Shown here in pieces: positions 35,870 through 44,811 of a stretch of 56,015 bases of DNA (within the stretch, counting starts at the first letter, position 1; every line of letters begins with the position of its first letter). Below the pieces are notes generated by a model that was not told the origin of the DNA, ran no database searches, and worked only from the letters and a program-made list of their open reading frames with translations. This DNA comes from Okeania sp. SIO2F4 (GTDB lineage Bacteria > Cyanobacteriota > Cyanobacteriia > Cyanobacteriales > Microcoleaceae): contig NZ_JAAHGT010000023.1 of NCBI RefSeq assembly GCF_010672385.1, positions 1 to 56,015 of the forward strand, written 5' to 3'. The position numbers and the translations under genes were made by a program.

Positions 35870-38005
35870 CTATACCCATCCCTTAACTTCTGTGTCAGTT
35901 AGAGGGCGTTCAAGTTTTACATACTCACTTTCTGTGGCTTGCAAAAGATGTGCCATTGTTACAGGTTCCCCCGCATCTGCTGCTAAGAATGCTGCATTTA
36001 AAGCAATATTACGAATATTTCCCCCTGGAAGATTTAACTTTGCAAGTTTCCTGAAATCTAACCCTGCTGTGGGTGTCTCTTTGGGAAAAATTCGTCGCCA
36101 AATTTCTGTACGTTGAGTTACATCGGGTAACGGAAATTTCACTACAAATCTAATTCGTCGCATAAAGGCATTATCAATTGCTTCCTTTAAATTTGTGGTT
36201 AAAATTGCCAGCCCGCGATAAGCTTCCATGCGTTGCAAAAGATAGCTAACTTCTAAATTAGCATAGCGATCGCGACTATCTTTAACATCGCTCCGTTTTC
36301 CAAATAAAGCATCTGCCTCATCAAAGAGTAAAATTGCGCCTCCCGTTTCTGCCTTATCAAAAACCTGTCTCAAATTCTTTTCAGTTTCTCCAATATATTT
36401 ACTGACAACAGAACTCAAATCTATTCGATATAAATCTAGACGCAATTCTCTCGCTATTACTTCCGCTGCCATTGTTTTCCCAGTTCCACTCGCTCCTGCA
36501 AATAACGCAGTAATTCCTAGCCCTCGTTTCCCTTTTTGCACAAATCCCCAATGTTCATAAACTGTTATGCGTTGTTTTACATGAGTGGCAATATTTTGTA
36601 AGGTTTGCTTTTGGAGTTCAGGAAGCACCAAATCATCCCAACTAGCTGCAGCTTGAATAGGTTGAGCCAGTTCATTGATTTGAGGTTGAGCGTGAGTACG
36701 ACAAATCTGCCAAATTTTCTGAGTAATTGGTTGATTTTTCTCAACAGATTCTAATGATAAATCAGAAGATATTAATGCGGAGATTTGTTGACTTATAGAC
36801 TTAATTTCTGTCACACTGAAATTAAACTGAGCCACCAGTTGCTCAATGAAAGCATCCAGATTAATTTCCTGTTCTCTGAAGGTTTGATGCCAAATATTTC
36901 GTTGTTCTAGAGTGGTAGGTTTATTCACTTCAAACATTATCACTTGACGATGTTGTTGAGGTTTTCTATCTTGACGACTGACAATTAAAGGACTATCAAT
37001 TTCATCAATAAAATAGGTAATGGCATTTTCCTGGCTGATATCTATTGAAGTTGCTTGATTAACTTCTAATAATAGAGCTGCTTGATTCAATCTTGCCTCC
37101 CTTCGCCAGAGTTTAATTAGTTGATTTAGTTCATTCAAATTAGTGGGGATAACCTGTGACGAAATTCTGTATAACTTGAGTTCTAACTGATTACAAATTG
37201 TAGCAGCGATAGCTATTTTTGCACTTATTTCATTGCCATATAGTTGAATTATTGGTAAGTCTGATGCCTGTTTAATATGTATATCTAAATCTTCTCCTTC
37301 CTTATCCAAATTACTTAATTCTGGATAATTTTTAGTTACTTTTTTCCTAAAAAGTGAGGAGGCATAATCCAGGCTTTGTAACTTTAATAGATTATCTGTA
37401 GGGTTCAAAGTATAATTCCAAACAGAAATAATTTGTTTAACAATTTCCTGATGAGAATTAACCAAAGTTTCATTAGTTACGATAGGTTTAATAATGCTAA
37501 TTAATCTTTCATCTAGCTGATTTGTTCCAACTAGAAAATGAAAAATTCGTTCGTCAATTTTCAAAGGACTGAGGGTTAAGGCTAACCCAGGTTCTACTTC
37601 TATTAATTTCCAGTATCGTAAGGGAGATTCTGGAGCAAACACACCCATATCAACTCTTTCAAAAATACTTTGAGCTAGACTAAAAGTGGGAAAATTATAT
37701 TGTTGATTAAATTGAGCATCTGCACATTCAGAAGGCCAAAGGGGATCGAGTTCCATACCAACACAAAGTAATATAATTTCTCGCTCAAACTGAGATAGAT
37801 TAAATCTATGACAAAGATAATTAAGGGTCGAGCATTCAGATAATTGAGTTGAATTAGATTGGGATTTATCCGTTGTATCTAATTGTATGTTAGATTTACC
37901 TTGTAGTTGATTAGCTCGTTCTTTTAGTTTTTGGCGAATTGGTTCTAACTGTGCCAATAAAGTTGAGTAGATATTCATACAATTGTCAAAAGGAATAGAA
38001 GTCAT
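35870..38005 (-). CDS. eCIS AAA+ ATPase (Afp15/Pvc15 type)
   Basis: A 711-residue protein with a C-terminal AAA+ module: Walker A GASGTGKT (about residues 503-510), Walker B ILLFDEADALFG (about 557-568), sensor and arginine-finger region with MRRIRFVVKFPLPD (about 625-640). The N-terminal about 440 residues include a degenerate second ATPase-like half, as in the family. In Afp and PVC particles this ATPase is needed for assembly or loading, not for the final structure. Its ATG overlaps the stop of the DUF4255 gene (ATGA at 38002-38005), so both form one leftward operon. Confidence 0.93.
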   Translation of the reverse strand: MTSIPFDNCMNIYSTLLAQLEPIRQKLKERANQLQGKSNIQLDTTDKSQSNSTQLSECSTLNYLCHRFNLSQFEREIILLCVGMELDPLWPSECADAQFNQQYNFPTFSLAQSIFERVDMGVFAPESPLRYWKLIEVEPGLALTLSPLKIDERIFHFLVGTNQLDERLISIIKPIVTNETLVNSHQEIVKQIISVWNYTLNPTDNLLKLQSLDYASSLFRKKVTKNYPELSNLDKEGEDLDIHIKQASDLPIIQLYGNEISAKIAIAATICNQLELKLYRISSQVIPTNLNELNQLIKLWRREARLNQAALLLEVNQATSIDISQENAITYFIDEIDSPLIVSRQDRKPQQHRQVIMFEVNKPTTLEQRNIWHQTFREQEINLDAFIEQLVAQFNFSVTEIKSISQQISALISSDLSLESVEKNQPITQKIWQICRTHAQPQINELAQPIQAAASWDDLVLPELQKQTLQNIATHVKQRITVYEHWGFVQKGKRGLGITALFAGASGTGKTMAAEVIARELRLDLYRIDLSSVVSKYIGETEKNLRQVFDKAETGGAILLFDEADALFGKRSDVKDSRDRYANLEVSYLLQRMEAYRGLAILTTNLKEAIDNAFMRRIRFVVKFPLPDVTQRTEIWRRIFPKETPTAGLDFRKLAKLNLPGGNIRNIALNAAFLAADAGEPVTMAHLLQATESEYVKLERPLTDTEVKGWV

Positions 38006-39249
38006 GGAATGTGAATTAACGGTCCAGAATATCGGTTATTCTCAACAGTTAAAGAACTTTCTGCACCGTCAATTTGAACTCGAACTAGGTAATCGCCATT
38101 TTTTATTTTGGGGAGTAAAAACTGAATAGAATGAGAAGCTTTACGACGTTTTTTTCCTGGCAAAATCAAAGACTCTAAATTTTCACTTGATAGACTATTT
38201 AAAAGCAAAAATAATCGTTGAGTCGGTTCAACTATCAGGTCTACATTAATGGTTAATTTACCTGAATAAAAATCGTCTCCCAAATTTTCTAAATCTTCTA
38301 AATCACCAATTTTTATCTCTGGGCAAATAATAAAAGGTAAGGCATTAGATTCAATAACACGTTGAGGTTCTGACGTAGAATCAATTGATTGTAAATGAAC
38401 AATTTGTAGCCCTTGTACTCCAGCTTTAAGCTGCTCCCTTTCTTGAGGTAAAAGTGTTGCAAAATCCAGTTTTACTTCCGTATCACTAATAATTTGAGGA
38501 GTGACTCTAGCTCTTCCAATTTGGACTCTGACATTTTCATCTAAAAGTTGTTTCCCTTGAATAGTTAAAGTTTTAGTAATTATAATAGATTGCTTATTGC
38601 CATCTGAACTTTCAAATTTTTCAATCGAGGGGCGATTAAGCACTGTAGAAAATTGACGATAACGGACGGGTAAGGATGCTTTACCCATTTTTTCCCCTTC
38701 TATTAAAACCGCAGTAGCTTTGAAGGCAAAAGAAAGAACATAGGGAATTTGAAAAAAAATAGACCAGATGCGGGAAAGCTCTTCTGAATTCATCTGAATT
38801 GGCACAAATTGTACCATTTGTACCTGTTCATCTAAAGTTGAGTCTGCTAAAAATCGGAAGGATGAACTCTCTGTAACACTGCGAATCATTTCTGGCGTTA
38901 ATATAGGTTGATCGACAACAGTTTGGATGGCACTTCCTAATAAACGCTGCGGTTCTAGTTCCTGTTCATTACCATAAAAACTTAATAAATAAAATAAATC
39001 AAGTCCCGCTTGAGCGTGTTTTATTAAATTTTCTTTAGGACGACGGGTGCGTAGATCTGTATTACGCCAGGCTGGACTAGGGCTAGCTTGATAAAGAAAG
39101 ATATTAACCCCTACATCAGGCATTCCACTCCCTGAGTGATCTGGTCGCAAGGTTGTAACTTGAGCACCTGGAACATCATCCACGACTCCCGTCTGTAACA
39201 TTCGTTGCAGAACTGCGGTAACGGTGGCAATAGCAAGATGGTTGCTCAT
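38002..39249 (-). CDS. DUF4255 protein (Afp16/Pvc16-type tail terminator)
   Basis: This 415-residue protein has the DUF4255 domain in its first about 190 residues: an N-terminal MSNHLAIATVTAVLQRML, then VGVNIFLYQASPSPAWRN and RRPKENLIKHAQAGLDLFYL. In Afp/PVC the homologue caps the sheath-tube end and sets its termination. The C-terminal about 200 residues add two Ig-like beta domains (segments with TKTLTIQGKQLLDENVRVQI). Such extensions are common in longer members. It starts the leftward operon with the AAA+ gene, divergent from the sheath gene. Confidence 0.92.
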   Translation of the reverse strand: MSNHLAIATVTAVLQRMLQTGVVDDVPGAQVTTLRPDHSGSGMPDVGVNIFLYQASPSPAWRNTDLRTRRPKENLIKHAQAGLDLFYLLSFYGNEQELEPQRLLGSAIQTVVDQPILTPEMIRSVTESSSFRFLADSTLDEQVQMVQFVPIQMNSEELSRIWSIFFQIPYVLSFAFKATAVLIEGEKMGKASLPVRYRQFSTVLNRPSIEKFESSDGNKQSIIITKTLTIQGKQLLDENVRVQIGRARVTPQIISDTEVKLDFATLLPQEREQLKAGVQGLQIVHLQSIDSTSEPQRVIESNALPFIICPEIKIGDLEDLENLGDDFYSGKLTINVDLIVEPTQRLFLLLNSLSSENLESLILPGKKRRKASHSIQFLLPKIKNGDYLVRVQIDGAESSLTVENNRYSGPLIHIP

Positions 39250-39629
39250 AAATTCTAGGGAGTATTTAAGAAGTTTGTATCCAATTTATGTATCAAATTT
39301 TGTAAACAATCAAGATATAAATCTCTTGACAACTTTATAATATTAAGATTTTTTACAAAGTTTGCTGCAATTAAGTTTTACTTTAAAATAAACTTAGAGA
39401 TACTAATTTTTTTCTAAAAATTTTAGACGATATTAAATCAAGTTATAGCAATTTTAAATAGCTTTAGGTGGAGGTTATAATTTCGAGTCGAATAAGCTGT
39501 TCGACATTATAAATTGAATTGTGAATTTTCCGTCTTCTGCTATTCCTTTGCTGTTTTGGGTATTTCAATCTGAATGCTAGACAGCTTAGTTCAAAAATAA
39601 TGTCAGACTAGATAAGGACAATATTAGAT
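39250..39629. promoter_or_regulatory. Divergent intergenic region, DUF4255 operon and sheath operon
   Basis: 380 bp, AT-rich and without repeats of the kinds seen elsewhere. Both eCIS transcription units start here, so it should contain two promoters. No confident -10/-35 pair was identified. AAGGA near 39617 is a plausible ribosome binding site for the sheath gene. Confidence 0.5.
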
Positions 39630-41345
39630 ATGGCTCGCCTAGACTACTCTGCACCTGGTGTATATGTTGAAGAAATTGAGCGTGGCAGTCGCCCCATTCA
39701 AGGGGTCAGCCTGAGTGTTGCTGGATTTGTAGGGTTTACAGAAGATATACGGGGGGATGCACAACTATTTGAACCACAACTAATTACCGACTGGAGTCAG
39801 TATTTAGAGTGTTTTGCCAAGCCTGGTTCAGATGGATTTACTGACTTTGGAGCTTATCTACCATTTGCTGTTAGGGGATGGTTTGAAAATGGGGGGGGTC
39901 GTTGCTGGGTGGTGAGTCTTGGCACTCAGTTGCCTTTACCTGCTAGTAAAAAAACTGCAACAGAGGAAAGGCCAGCTCTAACTGAAGTAAAAACAGTAAG
40001 TCAGAAGCCGTCATTATCCTTTAGTATTAAGCCCGAGGAACAGGAAAATGGCCGGATTAACGTTCTTGTGCAACCTGATGAGCCGTTACCAAACGATGAC
40101 CCAGATGAGGAACCCTTCGATACGGGAGAATACTTCAAGGTGACCCTGATGCAGGGTGACAATATATTAAAAGAAGTGAGAACTGTTGAGGGAGAAGAAC
40201 AGGAAGTTGATGCGGTTTATCGTCATCTCTCCATGAGTGCCGAACCAGAAGCAGGAGTTTTTGTAGAAACGGCTTTACAAGAATCACAATACATCAATGT
40301 TGAAGTGCTTTCTTCTGAAGGTATGGCCTTGTCTCGCCGCCCTGCTAATGGTTCCTACGAAGTTAGTCCTCCCCCAGAAGTTTATCCTGTTGACCAGCTT
40401 TACCGCAAGACGTATGGGGCGCGTAAAGGTCGAACCGGAATTCAAGGCTTGTATGAAATTGATGAAGTGGCAATGGTGGCCTGCCCAGATATGATGTTAG
40501 CCTATCAACGGGGGATGCTTAACCTAGAACAAGTTCACGGTATCATGGAAATGATGCTCATAGGCTGTGAAAATGCTGCTCCAAGTCCACCCTATCGTAT
40601 GGCAGTATTAGATGCTCCTCCAGTTAAGGTCAGACGGGGAGACGATCCAGTTTTGCCAGAACAGAATAAGCCCCAAGATGTGAAAGATTGGTTAGATCAA
40701 TTTGGCCGTCATTCTCAATTTGCTGCTCTCTATTATCCTTGGATTCGGGTTCCTAATCCTAGAGATAATGGAAAAGGCATTTATGTGCCACCCTCTGGTC
40801 ACATGATGGGGATTTGGTGTCAAACCGATGAAAGTCGTGGGGTTTATAAAGCACCGGCCAACGTGGTTCCCAAAGGCGTAATTGATATGGCCTACGACAC
40901 CAATTTCCGGGAACAGGAAATGTTGAACCCCTTGGGAATTAACTGTATTCGTCGCATGCCTAACCGTGGAATTCGGGTATGGGGGGCACGGACATTGGTA
41001 GAACCCGATAATATTCTCTGGCGCTACATCAGTGTACGACGACTGATGAGCTATATTGAGAAGTCAATTGAACTGGGAACCCAATGGGTTGTGTTTGAAC
41101 CCAACGATGAAGACCTGTGGGCACGAGTTCGGCGTACTGTTAGCAACTTCCTAGAACGCATTTGGCGAGAAGGGGCCTTATTTGGTGGTTCACCGGAAGA
41201 GGCATTTTACGTCAAGTGTGATGGCGAACTGAACTCAGAAGATACCATGCGTATGGGTATGCTTTATATTGAGGTGGGTGTAAGGCCAGTGCGTCCAGCA
41301 GAGTTTGTTGTAATTCGCATTAGTCAATGGGCTCCGAACCAATAA
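39630..41345 (+). CDS. Contractile sheath protein (Afp2-4 type)
   Basis: This 571-residue protein starts with MARLDYSAPGVYVEEIERGS, the hallmark of phage-type sheath subunits, and ends with REGALFGGSPEEAFYVKCD and YIEVGVRPVRPAEFVVIRIS, the conserved C-terminal arm that interlocks subunits. A variable insert (about 105-260, acidic and Pro-rich) sits between them. Sheath contraction drives the tube through a target membrane. Only one sheath gene is present, whereas Afp and PVC have three. It is first in the rightward operon with the tube genes. Confidence 0.94.
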   Translation: MARLDYSAPGVYVEEIERGSRPIQGVSLSVAGFVGFTEDIRGDAQLFEPQLITDWSQYLECFAKPGSDGFTDFGAYLPFAVRGWFENGGGRCWVVSLGTQLPLPASKKTATEERPALTEVKTVSQKPSLSFSIKPEEQENGRINVLVQPDEPLPNDDPDEEPFDTGEYFKVTLMQGDNILKEVRTVEGEEQEVDAVYRHLSMSAEPEAGVFVETALQESQYINVEVLSSEGMALSRRPANGSYEVSPPPEVYPVDQLYRKTYGARKGRTGIQGLYEIDEVAMVACPDMMLAYQRGMLNLEQVHGIMEMMLIGCENAAPSPPYRMAVLDAPPVKVRRGDDPVLPEQNKPQDVKDWLDQFGRHSQFAALYYPWIRVPNPRDNGKGIYVPPSGHMMGIWCQTDESRGVYKAPANVVPKGVIDMAYDTNFREQEMLNPLGINCIRRMPNRGIRVWGARTLVEPDNILWRYISVRRLMSYIEKSIELGTQWVVFEPNDEDLWARVRRTVSNFLERIWREGALFGGSPEEAFYVKCDGELNSEDTMRMGMLYIEVGVRPVRPAEFVVIRISQWAPNQ

Positions 41346-41551
41346 CAAACAGGTTGCTAATTATAGTCGTTTCAAATAAAAATGAGACGGCTAAATCCCT
41401 GATTTAAAACTATTATATCAAGGTTAAGTCTCTCAATCTTAACTGGAATAAATATATTTCCAAAGATTCAATCAGATTTTTTTGTGAGGCAAAAATTGAT
41501 TCATATAGATAATTCAATCATTTTTTCTACGTCAAAAGGAGTTGAAGCATT

Positions 41552-42010
41552 ATGGCTGAGTTGCTAACTGCCTGTAAATTTTACTTTGAAGCTGATGGCA
41601 TTACAGAAAAGCAAATTCTAGAAGTTGCAGGTTTGTCGGTTGAGTCTCCTGTCGCTGGAGACGGGGGTGTGTTGGGTTCTACCAAACAAGGTAAAAAAAC
41701 CCGTCAAGCTACACCGACTAACGAAAAATTTAGCAATGTCACAGTGAAGTTAGTGGCAACCACTGACAAAGACCTCTATACCTGGTACAAAGACTGCAAC
41801 ACAAATGATGGAGGAACTTCATCCTGGGATAGCAATCGAAAAGCAGCTTCTGTTAGTGCTTATGACCAGGGGGGGAATATTCAAGCCCGCTGGGAAATTG
41901 TTAATGCCTATCCGTGCAAATATGAAGGCCCCAGTTTTTCTGCTGGAGATACGAACATGGCAAATGAAAGCTTGGAAATAGTTCACGAGGGAGTCAAGCG
42001 AGTTCAGTAG
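41552..42010 (+). CDS. Inner tube protein (Afp1/Pvc1 type)
   Basis: This 152-residue protein has the tube fold seen in phage tail tubes and Hcp: an N-terminal strand (ACKFYFEADGITEKQILEVAG), a loop with repeated Gly, a NVTVKLVATTDKDLYTWY helix region, and a final WEIVNAYPCKYEG strand. It is the major tube subunit candidate. A ribosome binding site (AAAGGAG) lies 11 bp upstream. It starts 206 bp after the sheath stop, and the next tube gene follows 1 bp after its stop. Confidence 0.9.
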   Translation: MAELLTACKFYFEADGITEKQILEVAGLSVESPVAGDGGVLGSTKQGKKTRQATPTNEKFSNVTVKLVATTDKDLYTWYKDCNTNDGGTSSWDSNRKAASVSAYDQGGNIQARWEIVNAYPCKYEGPSFSAGDTNMANESLEIVHEGVKRVQ

Positions 42011-42011
42011 A

Positions 42012-42533
42012 ATGCCGAAAAACAACACTCAAGGATTAAACGGGGCTGTGGGTAAACTTCCGGAAATGCTAACAGCTTCCCGTTTTTATTTAGAACTCAA
42101 ATTAGATGACAGTGAAGAACCTGTAGATGGGATATTTCTGGAATGTAAAGGATTTAAACGTTCTCAGGAAGTCGTTGAATTTTCTGAGGTTACGCCCCAA
42201 CAATGGGGCAGTAAACCTGCTAAAGTAGGCCGTATTGTTCGGACAAAAATTCCCGGTCACGCCAAGACGGAGAACATTGTTTTGCGACGAGGTATGACTA
42301 ATTCACTAACCCTTTGGAAGTGGTTTAATGCAGTGGAAGAGGGGAACTGGGGCCAACAATTGCGGGATGGTTCTCTCGTCATATACGATCAAGCAGGTAA
42401 TGAACAAGCTCGGTTTGAATTTAGAGGTGCATGGCCAACTCGTTATAGTGCAATGGATGTTAGTGCAAACAGTAGCGAGATTGAAATTGAAGAACTAGAA
42501 TTAGCAGTTGAAATCTTGAGGCGAACCCAATAA
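42012..42533 (+). CDS. Second tube / tube-initiator protein (Afp5/Pvc5 type)
   Basis: A 173-residue paralogue of the preceding tube protein with a longer N-terminus. It shows LTASRFYLELKL, IFLECKGFKRSQEVVEFSEV and FEFRGAWPTRYSAMDV, the last being the conserved strand that ends tube subunits. In Afp/PVC the fifth gene encodes the tube layer next to the spike. It starts 1 bp after the stop of the first tube gene and is translated in coupling with it. Confidence 0.88.
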   Translation: MPKNNTQGLNGAVGKLPEMLTASRFYLELKLDDSEEPVDGIFLECKGFKRSQEVVEFSEVTPQQWGSKPAKVGRIVRTKIPGHAKTENIVLRRGMTNSLTLWKWFNAVEEGNWGQQLRDGSLVIYDQAGNEQARFEFRGAWPTRYSAMDVSANSSEIEIEELELAVEILRRTQ

Positions 42534-42539
42534 TTTCTA

Positions 42540-42860
42540 ATGTGGCAAACCGAGTTTGAATTTACTTTACCCAAGGGATATTTAGATTCTGATGGCAACG
42601 TTCATCGGATTGGAATCATGCGTTTAGCAAAAGCAATTGATGAAATTGTGCCTCTGCGCGATCCCCGTGTGAAGTTAAACCCTGCTTATGCAACAGTAAT
42701 AATTTTATCAAGGGTTGTGATTCGTCTTGGTGCATTAGATGAGATTAATCCTGTTATTATTGAAAATTTATATGCTTGTGATTTAGACTATTTAATTAAT
42801 TTTTATCGTAAAATTAACGATTTAGAAGAAAATAATTTAAGTGCTGAAAAAGAAGAATGA
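42540..42860 (+). CDS. Tail-assembly-type small protein 1
   Basis: A 106-residue protein. Conserved FEFTLPKGYLDSDGNVHR is followed by GIMRLAKAIDEIVPLRDP and a helical part ending with an acidic tail. The pattern is shared by small eCIS genes between the tube and baseplate and resembles phage tail-assembly proteins, which chaperone the tape measure. It lies 6 bp after the tube gene, and its stop overlaps the next start (ATGA at 42857-42860). Confidence 0.75.
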   Translation: MWQTEFEFTLPKGYLDSDGNVHRIGIMRLAKAIDEIVPLRDPRVKLNPAYATVIILSRVVIRLGALDEINPVIIENLYACDLDYLINFYRKINDLEENNLSAEKEE

Positions 42861-43237
42861 TATCTTCAAACATACCCCCAACAGAATTCAACTTTACACT
42901 TCCAAAAGGATTAATTGATGAGGAAGGAAATATTCATCGTCAAGGCATAATGCGGTTAGCTACGGCAAAAGACGAAATCGTTCTTCAGAAAAATACTCGC
43001 GCTCAAACTGAACCTATATATAGTGTTTTAGTTCGCTTATCAAGAGTAATTACTATATTAGGGACTTTATCCTCAGTAACACCAGAAATATTAGAAAATT
43101 TATTTACAGTAGATCTGGCTTACTTGCGGGAGTTTTATAATCGGATTAATCAACAAAATCACGCCTATTTTGGAGTTCAATGTCCTCAATGTAATCATGA
43201 TTTTAGAGTTGATTTAGCACTGTCGGGGGAGTCATAA
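42857..43237 (+). CDS. Tail-assembly-type small protein 2 with a C-terminal CxxC
   Basis: A 126-residue paralogue of the preceding gene: FNFTLPKGLIDEEGNIHR, GIMRLATAKDEIVLQ, then helices. It differs in its C-terminus, which has CPQCNHDFRVDLAL, a single CxxC pair like half of a zinc ribbon. The DUF6760-type frame begins in the last codons of this gene, shifted by -1. A frameshift there would fuse the two proteins. Confidence 0.75.
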   Translation: MISSNIPPTEFNFTLPKGLIDEEGNIHRQGIMRLATAKDEIVLQKNTRAQTEPIYSVLVRLSRVITILGTLSSVTPEILENLFTVDLAYLREFYNRINQQNHAYFGVQCPQCNHDFRVDLALSGES

Positions 43238-43380
43238 GCTACCCCTCAGAACAACTCCGTGAGGAGGTAGCTTATATTGCCTTTCATTTTCATTGGTCTT
43301 TAGAACATATTTTGAATTTAGAACATTCCAGTCGTCGAGAGTGGGTTAGAGAAATTAAAAAAATTAATCCAAATTTGTAG
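43213..43380 (+). CDS. DUF6760-type small eCIS protein, no standard start codon
   Basis: A frame of 55 codons reads GGVISYPSEQLREEVAYIA, FHFHWSLEHILNLEHSSRRE and WVREI, a short protein type that I recognise from eCIS clusters (DUF6760). The frame opens after a stop at 43210-43212 and contains no ATG, GTG or TTG before or within the conserved part. It overlaps the previous gene by 25 bp in the -1 frame, across a GGGGG run (43225-43229). Either it is made by frameshifting from the previous gene, from a rare start such as ATA at 43234, or the sequence has an indel. Confidence 0.6.
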   Translation, partial: FSTVGGVISYPSEQLREEVAYIAFHFHWSLEHILNLEHSSRREWVREIKKINPNL

Positions 43381-43652
43381 TTGATATTAGTCAAATGAAT
43401 AGCCTCAATAAAACTAAAAATCTTAGGCTTTGGACAAAAAGAAAAGCTAGTTAACCTGTCCTAATTATTGTAAGTATTTACTGATTTTTGGAGATATTTA
43501 TAGCAGTTTTCATTAATATAGAGTACAGATATTTTACTTAAAGGGAGAAAGCAGAAATTTTTTATACTATCCGTTAATTTAATAATTCTGAATTCTAAAT
43601 TCTAAATTAATAATAATAAATTTTGTAGTCTACCTTTGTGAAAACCGCCATA
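43381..43652. other. AT-rich gap, no gene seen
   Basis: About 270 bp between the end of the rightward sheath-tube operon and the inverted repeat at 43653. It probably holds a terminator, but no strong hairpin plus T-run was identified. Confidence 0.4.
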
Positions 43653-43730
43653 ATAGACATATCCAATAATCAAAAATAAAATCAATTATCCCAAAGAAAT
43701 CATCAATTATTTTCCCCTACTCTTACTCCC
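43653..43730 (-). repeat. About 80-bp repeat, inverted copy, left flank of pentapeptide gene
   Basis: It begins ATAGACATATCCAATAATC and ends CCCCTACTCTTACTCCC. It is the complement of the repeat at 44610-44705. A third copy is at 55850-55925. The stop codon of the pentapeptide-repeat gene lies inside it. Confidence 0.75.
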
Positions 43731-44574
43731 TAATCCTTCGTTTTTGGAGATGTCTATTGTAAATTCTAGGAAGTCCCTTAGCATCTGTTAGATTAACATT
43801 CTCTATAACAACTTTATTTAAGTTAATTCCTTTTAGGTTTGCATGACTGAAGTTGGCATAGTTAACATTTGCATGGCTCAAATCTACATAACTTAAATTC
43901 GCATGGCTTAAATTTGCATAACCAAGGTCAGTATATCCTAAATCGGCATAACTCAATTCTGCATGACTTAAATTCGCAACAAATAAATTGGCTCGTCGCA
44001 GTTTAGCATAGGTCAAATTTGCACTATCTAGTTTTGCTCCTTTAAGGTTTGCACCTTCTAAATTGGTTTTTACCAGTTGAGTTTTGCTGAAGTTAACATT
44101 CTCTAAATTAGCACCTGCTAAATCTTGACCGCTCAACTCCTGTGTCCAAGCTTTTGAATGATTGACAATTTGCCAAACTAGATACCATTTTGGATCGACT
44201 AATTCTTCATCTAATTGAGTATTTCTCAGGTTAGCTCCTGCTAATTTTGCTTGGCGTAAGTCAGTATTTTGTAAATTTGTGTCTCGCAGATCGACATCTC
44301 GTAAATCAGCTTTTCGGAGGTCAGCATTCATCAAATTTGCCCCTCTAAGATTTGCTCCTCTGAGTTTTGCTTTCCTTAAATCAACATTCTGAAGAAATAG
44401 ACCCTGAAGATCCGTGTCTTTCAAATCACAACCACGACATTCTCTTTTTTGCTGTAATTTCTTTACTACTTTAGGAAGTTGGGAGGAGACAGGTATTGCT
44501 AAACCAAATACCAGCCACGGAATTATTATAATCACAGCCATTATTTTGCAAATTTTGTCAAGATTCTGTTTCAT
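43723..44574 (-). CDS. Pentapeptide-repeat protein with N-terminal membrane anchor
   Basis: This 283-residue protein begins with a short basic stretch and one hydrophobic segment (about residues 11-30), either a signal peptide or an anchor. Two blocks of A(D/N)LxX pentapeptide repeats follow (about 50-120 and 145-265), separated by a Trp-containing linker (KWYLVWQIVNHSKAW). The repeats form a right-handed square beta-helix. Cyanobacteria have many such proteins, with roles mostly unknown. It is inserted, in opposite orientation, between the eCIS tube operon and the gp25 gene, and is flanked by inverted repeats. Confidence 0.88.
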   Translation of the reverse strand: MKQNLDKICKIMAVIIIIPWLVFGLAIPVSSQLPKVVKKLQQKRECRGCDLKDTDLQGLFLQNVDLRKAKLRGANLRGANLMNADLRKADLRDVDLRDTNLQNTDLRQAKLAGANLRNTQLDEELVDPKWYLVWQIVNHSKAWTQELSGQDLAGANLENVNFSKTQLVKTNLEGANLKGAKLDSANLTYAKLRRANLFVANLSHAELSYADLGYTDLGYANLSHANLSYVDLSHANVNYANFSHANLKGINLNKVVIENVNLTDAKGLPRIYNRHLQKRRIRE

Positions 44575-44609
44575 TAATCAGTTTAAAATTTATAATTTTT
44601 ATAAATTAG

Positions 44610-44705
44610 GGAGTAGGGAGTAGGGAGTAGGGAGTAGGGGGAAATAATTGATGAATCAGAATACAAAATTGATTTGATTTTTGATTATTGGAGATATCTG
44701 TCTAT
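44610..44705 (+). repeat. About 80-bp repeat with GGGAGTA heptads, right flank of pentapeptide gene
   Basis: Four GGGAGTA heptads (44610-44638) are followed by AAATAATTGATGAATCAG and TTGATTATTGGAGATATCTG. It pairs with the inverted copy at 43653-43730. Confidence 0.75.
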
Positions 44706-44811
44706 TTATATAGAAAGATAGTAAACGGGGTATTTTTCTACCTTTTTCTCCGATTCTATTTTTCGCTCTCCTGACTCCTTTGGCAAGATACCACTCAGAG
44801 CTTCTATATAT

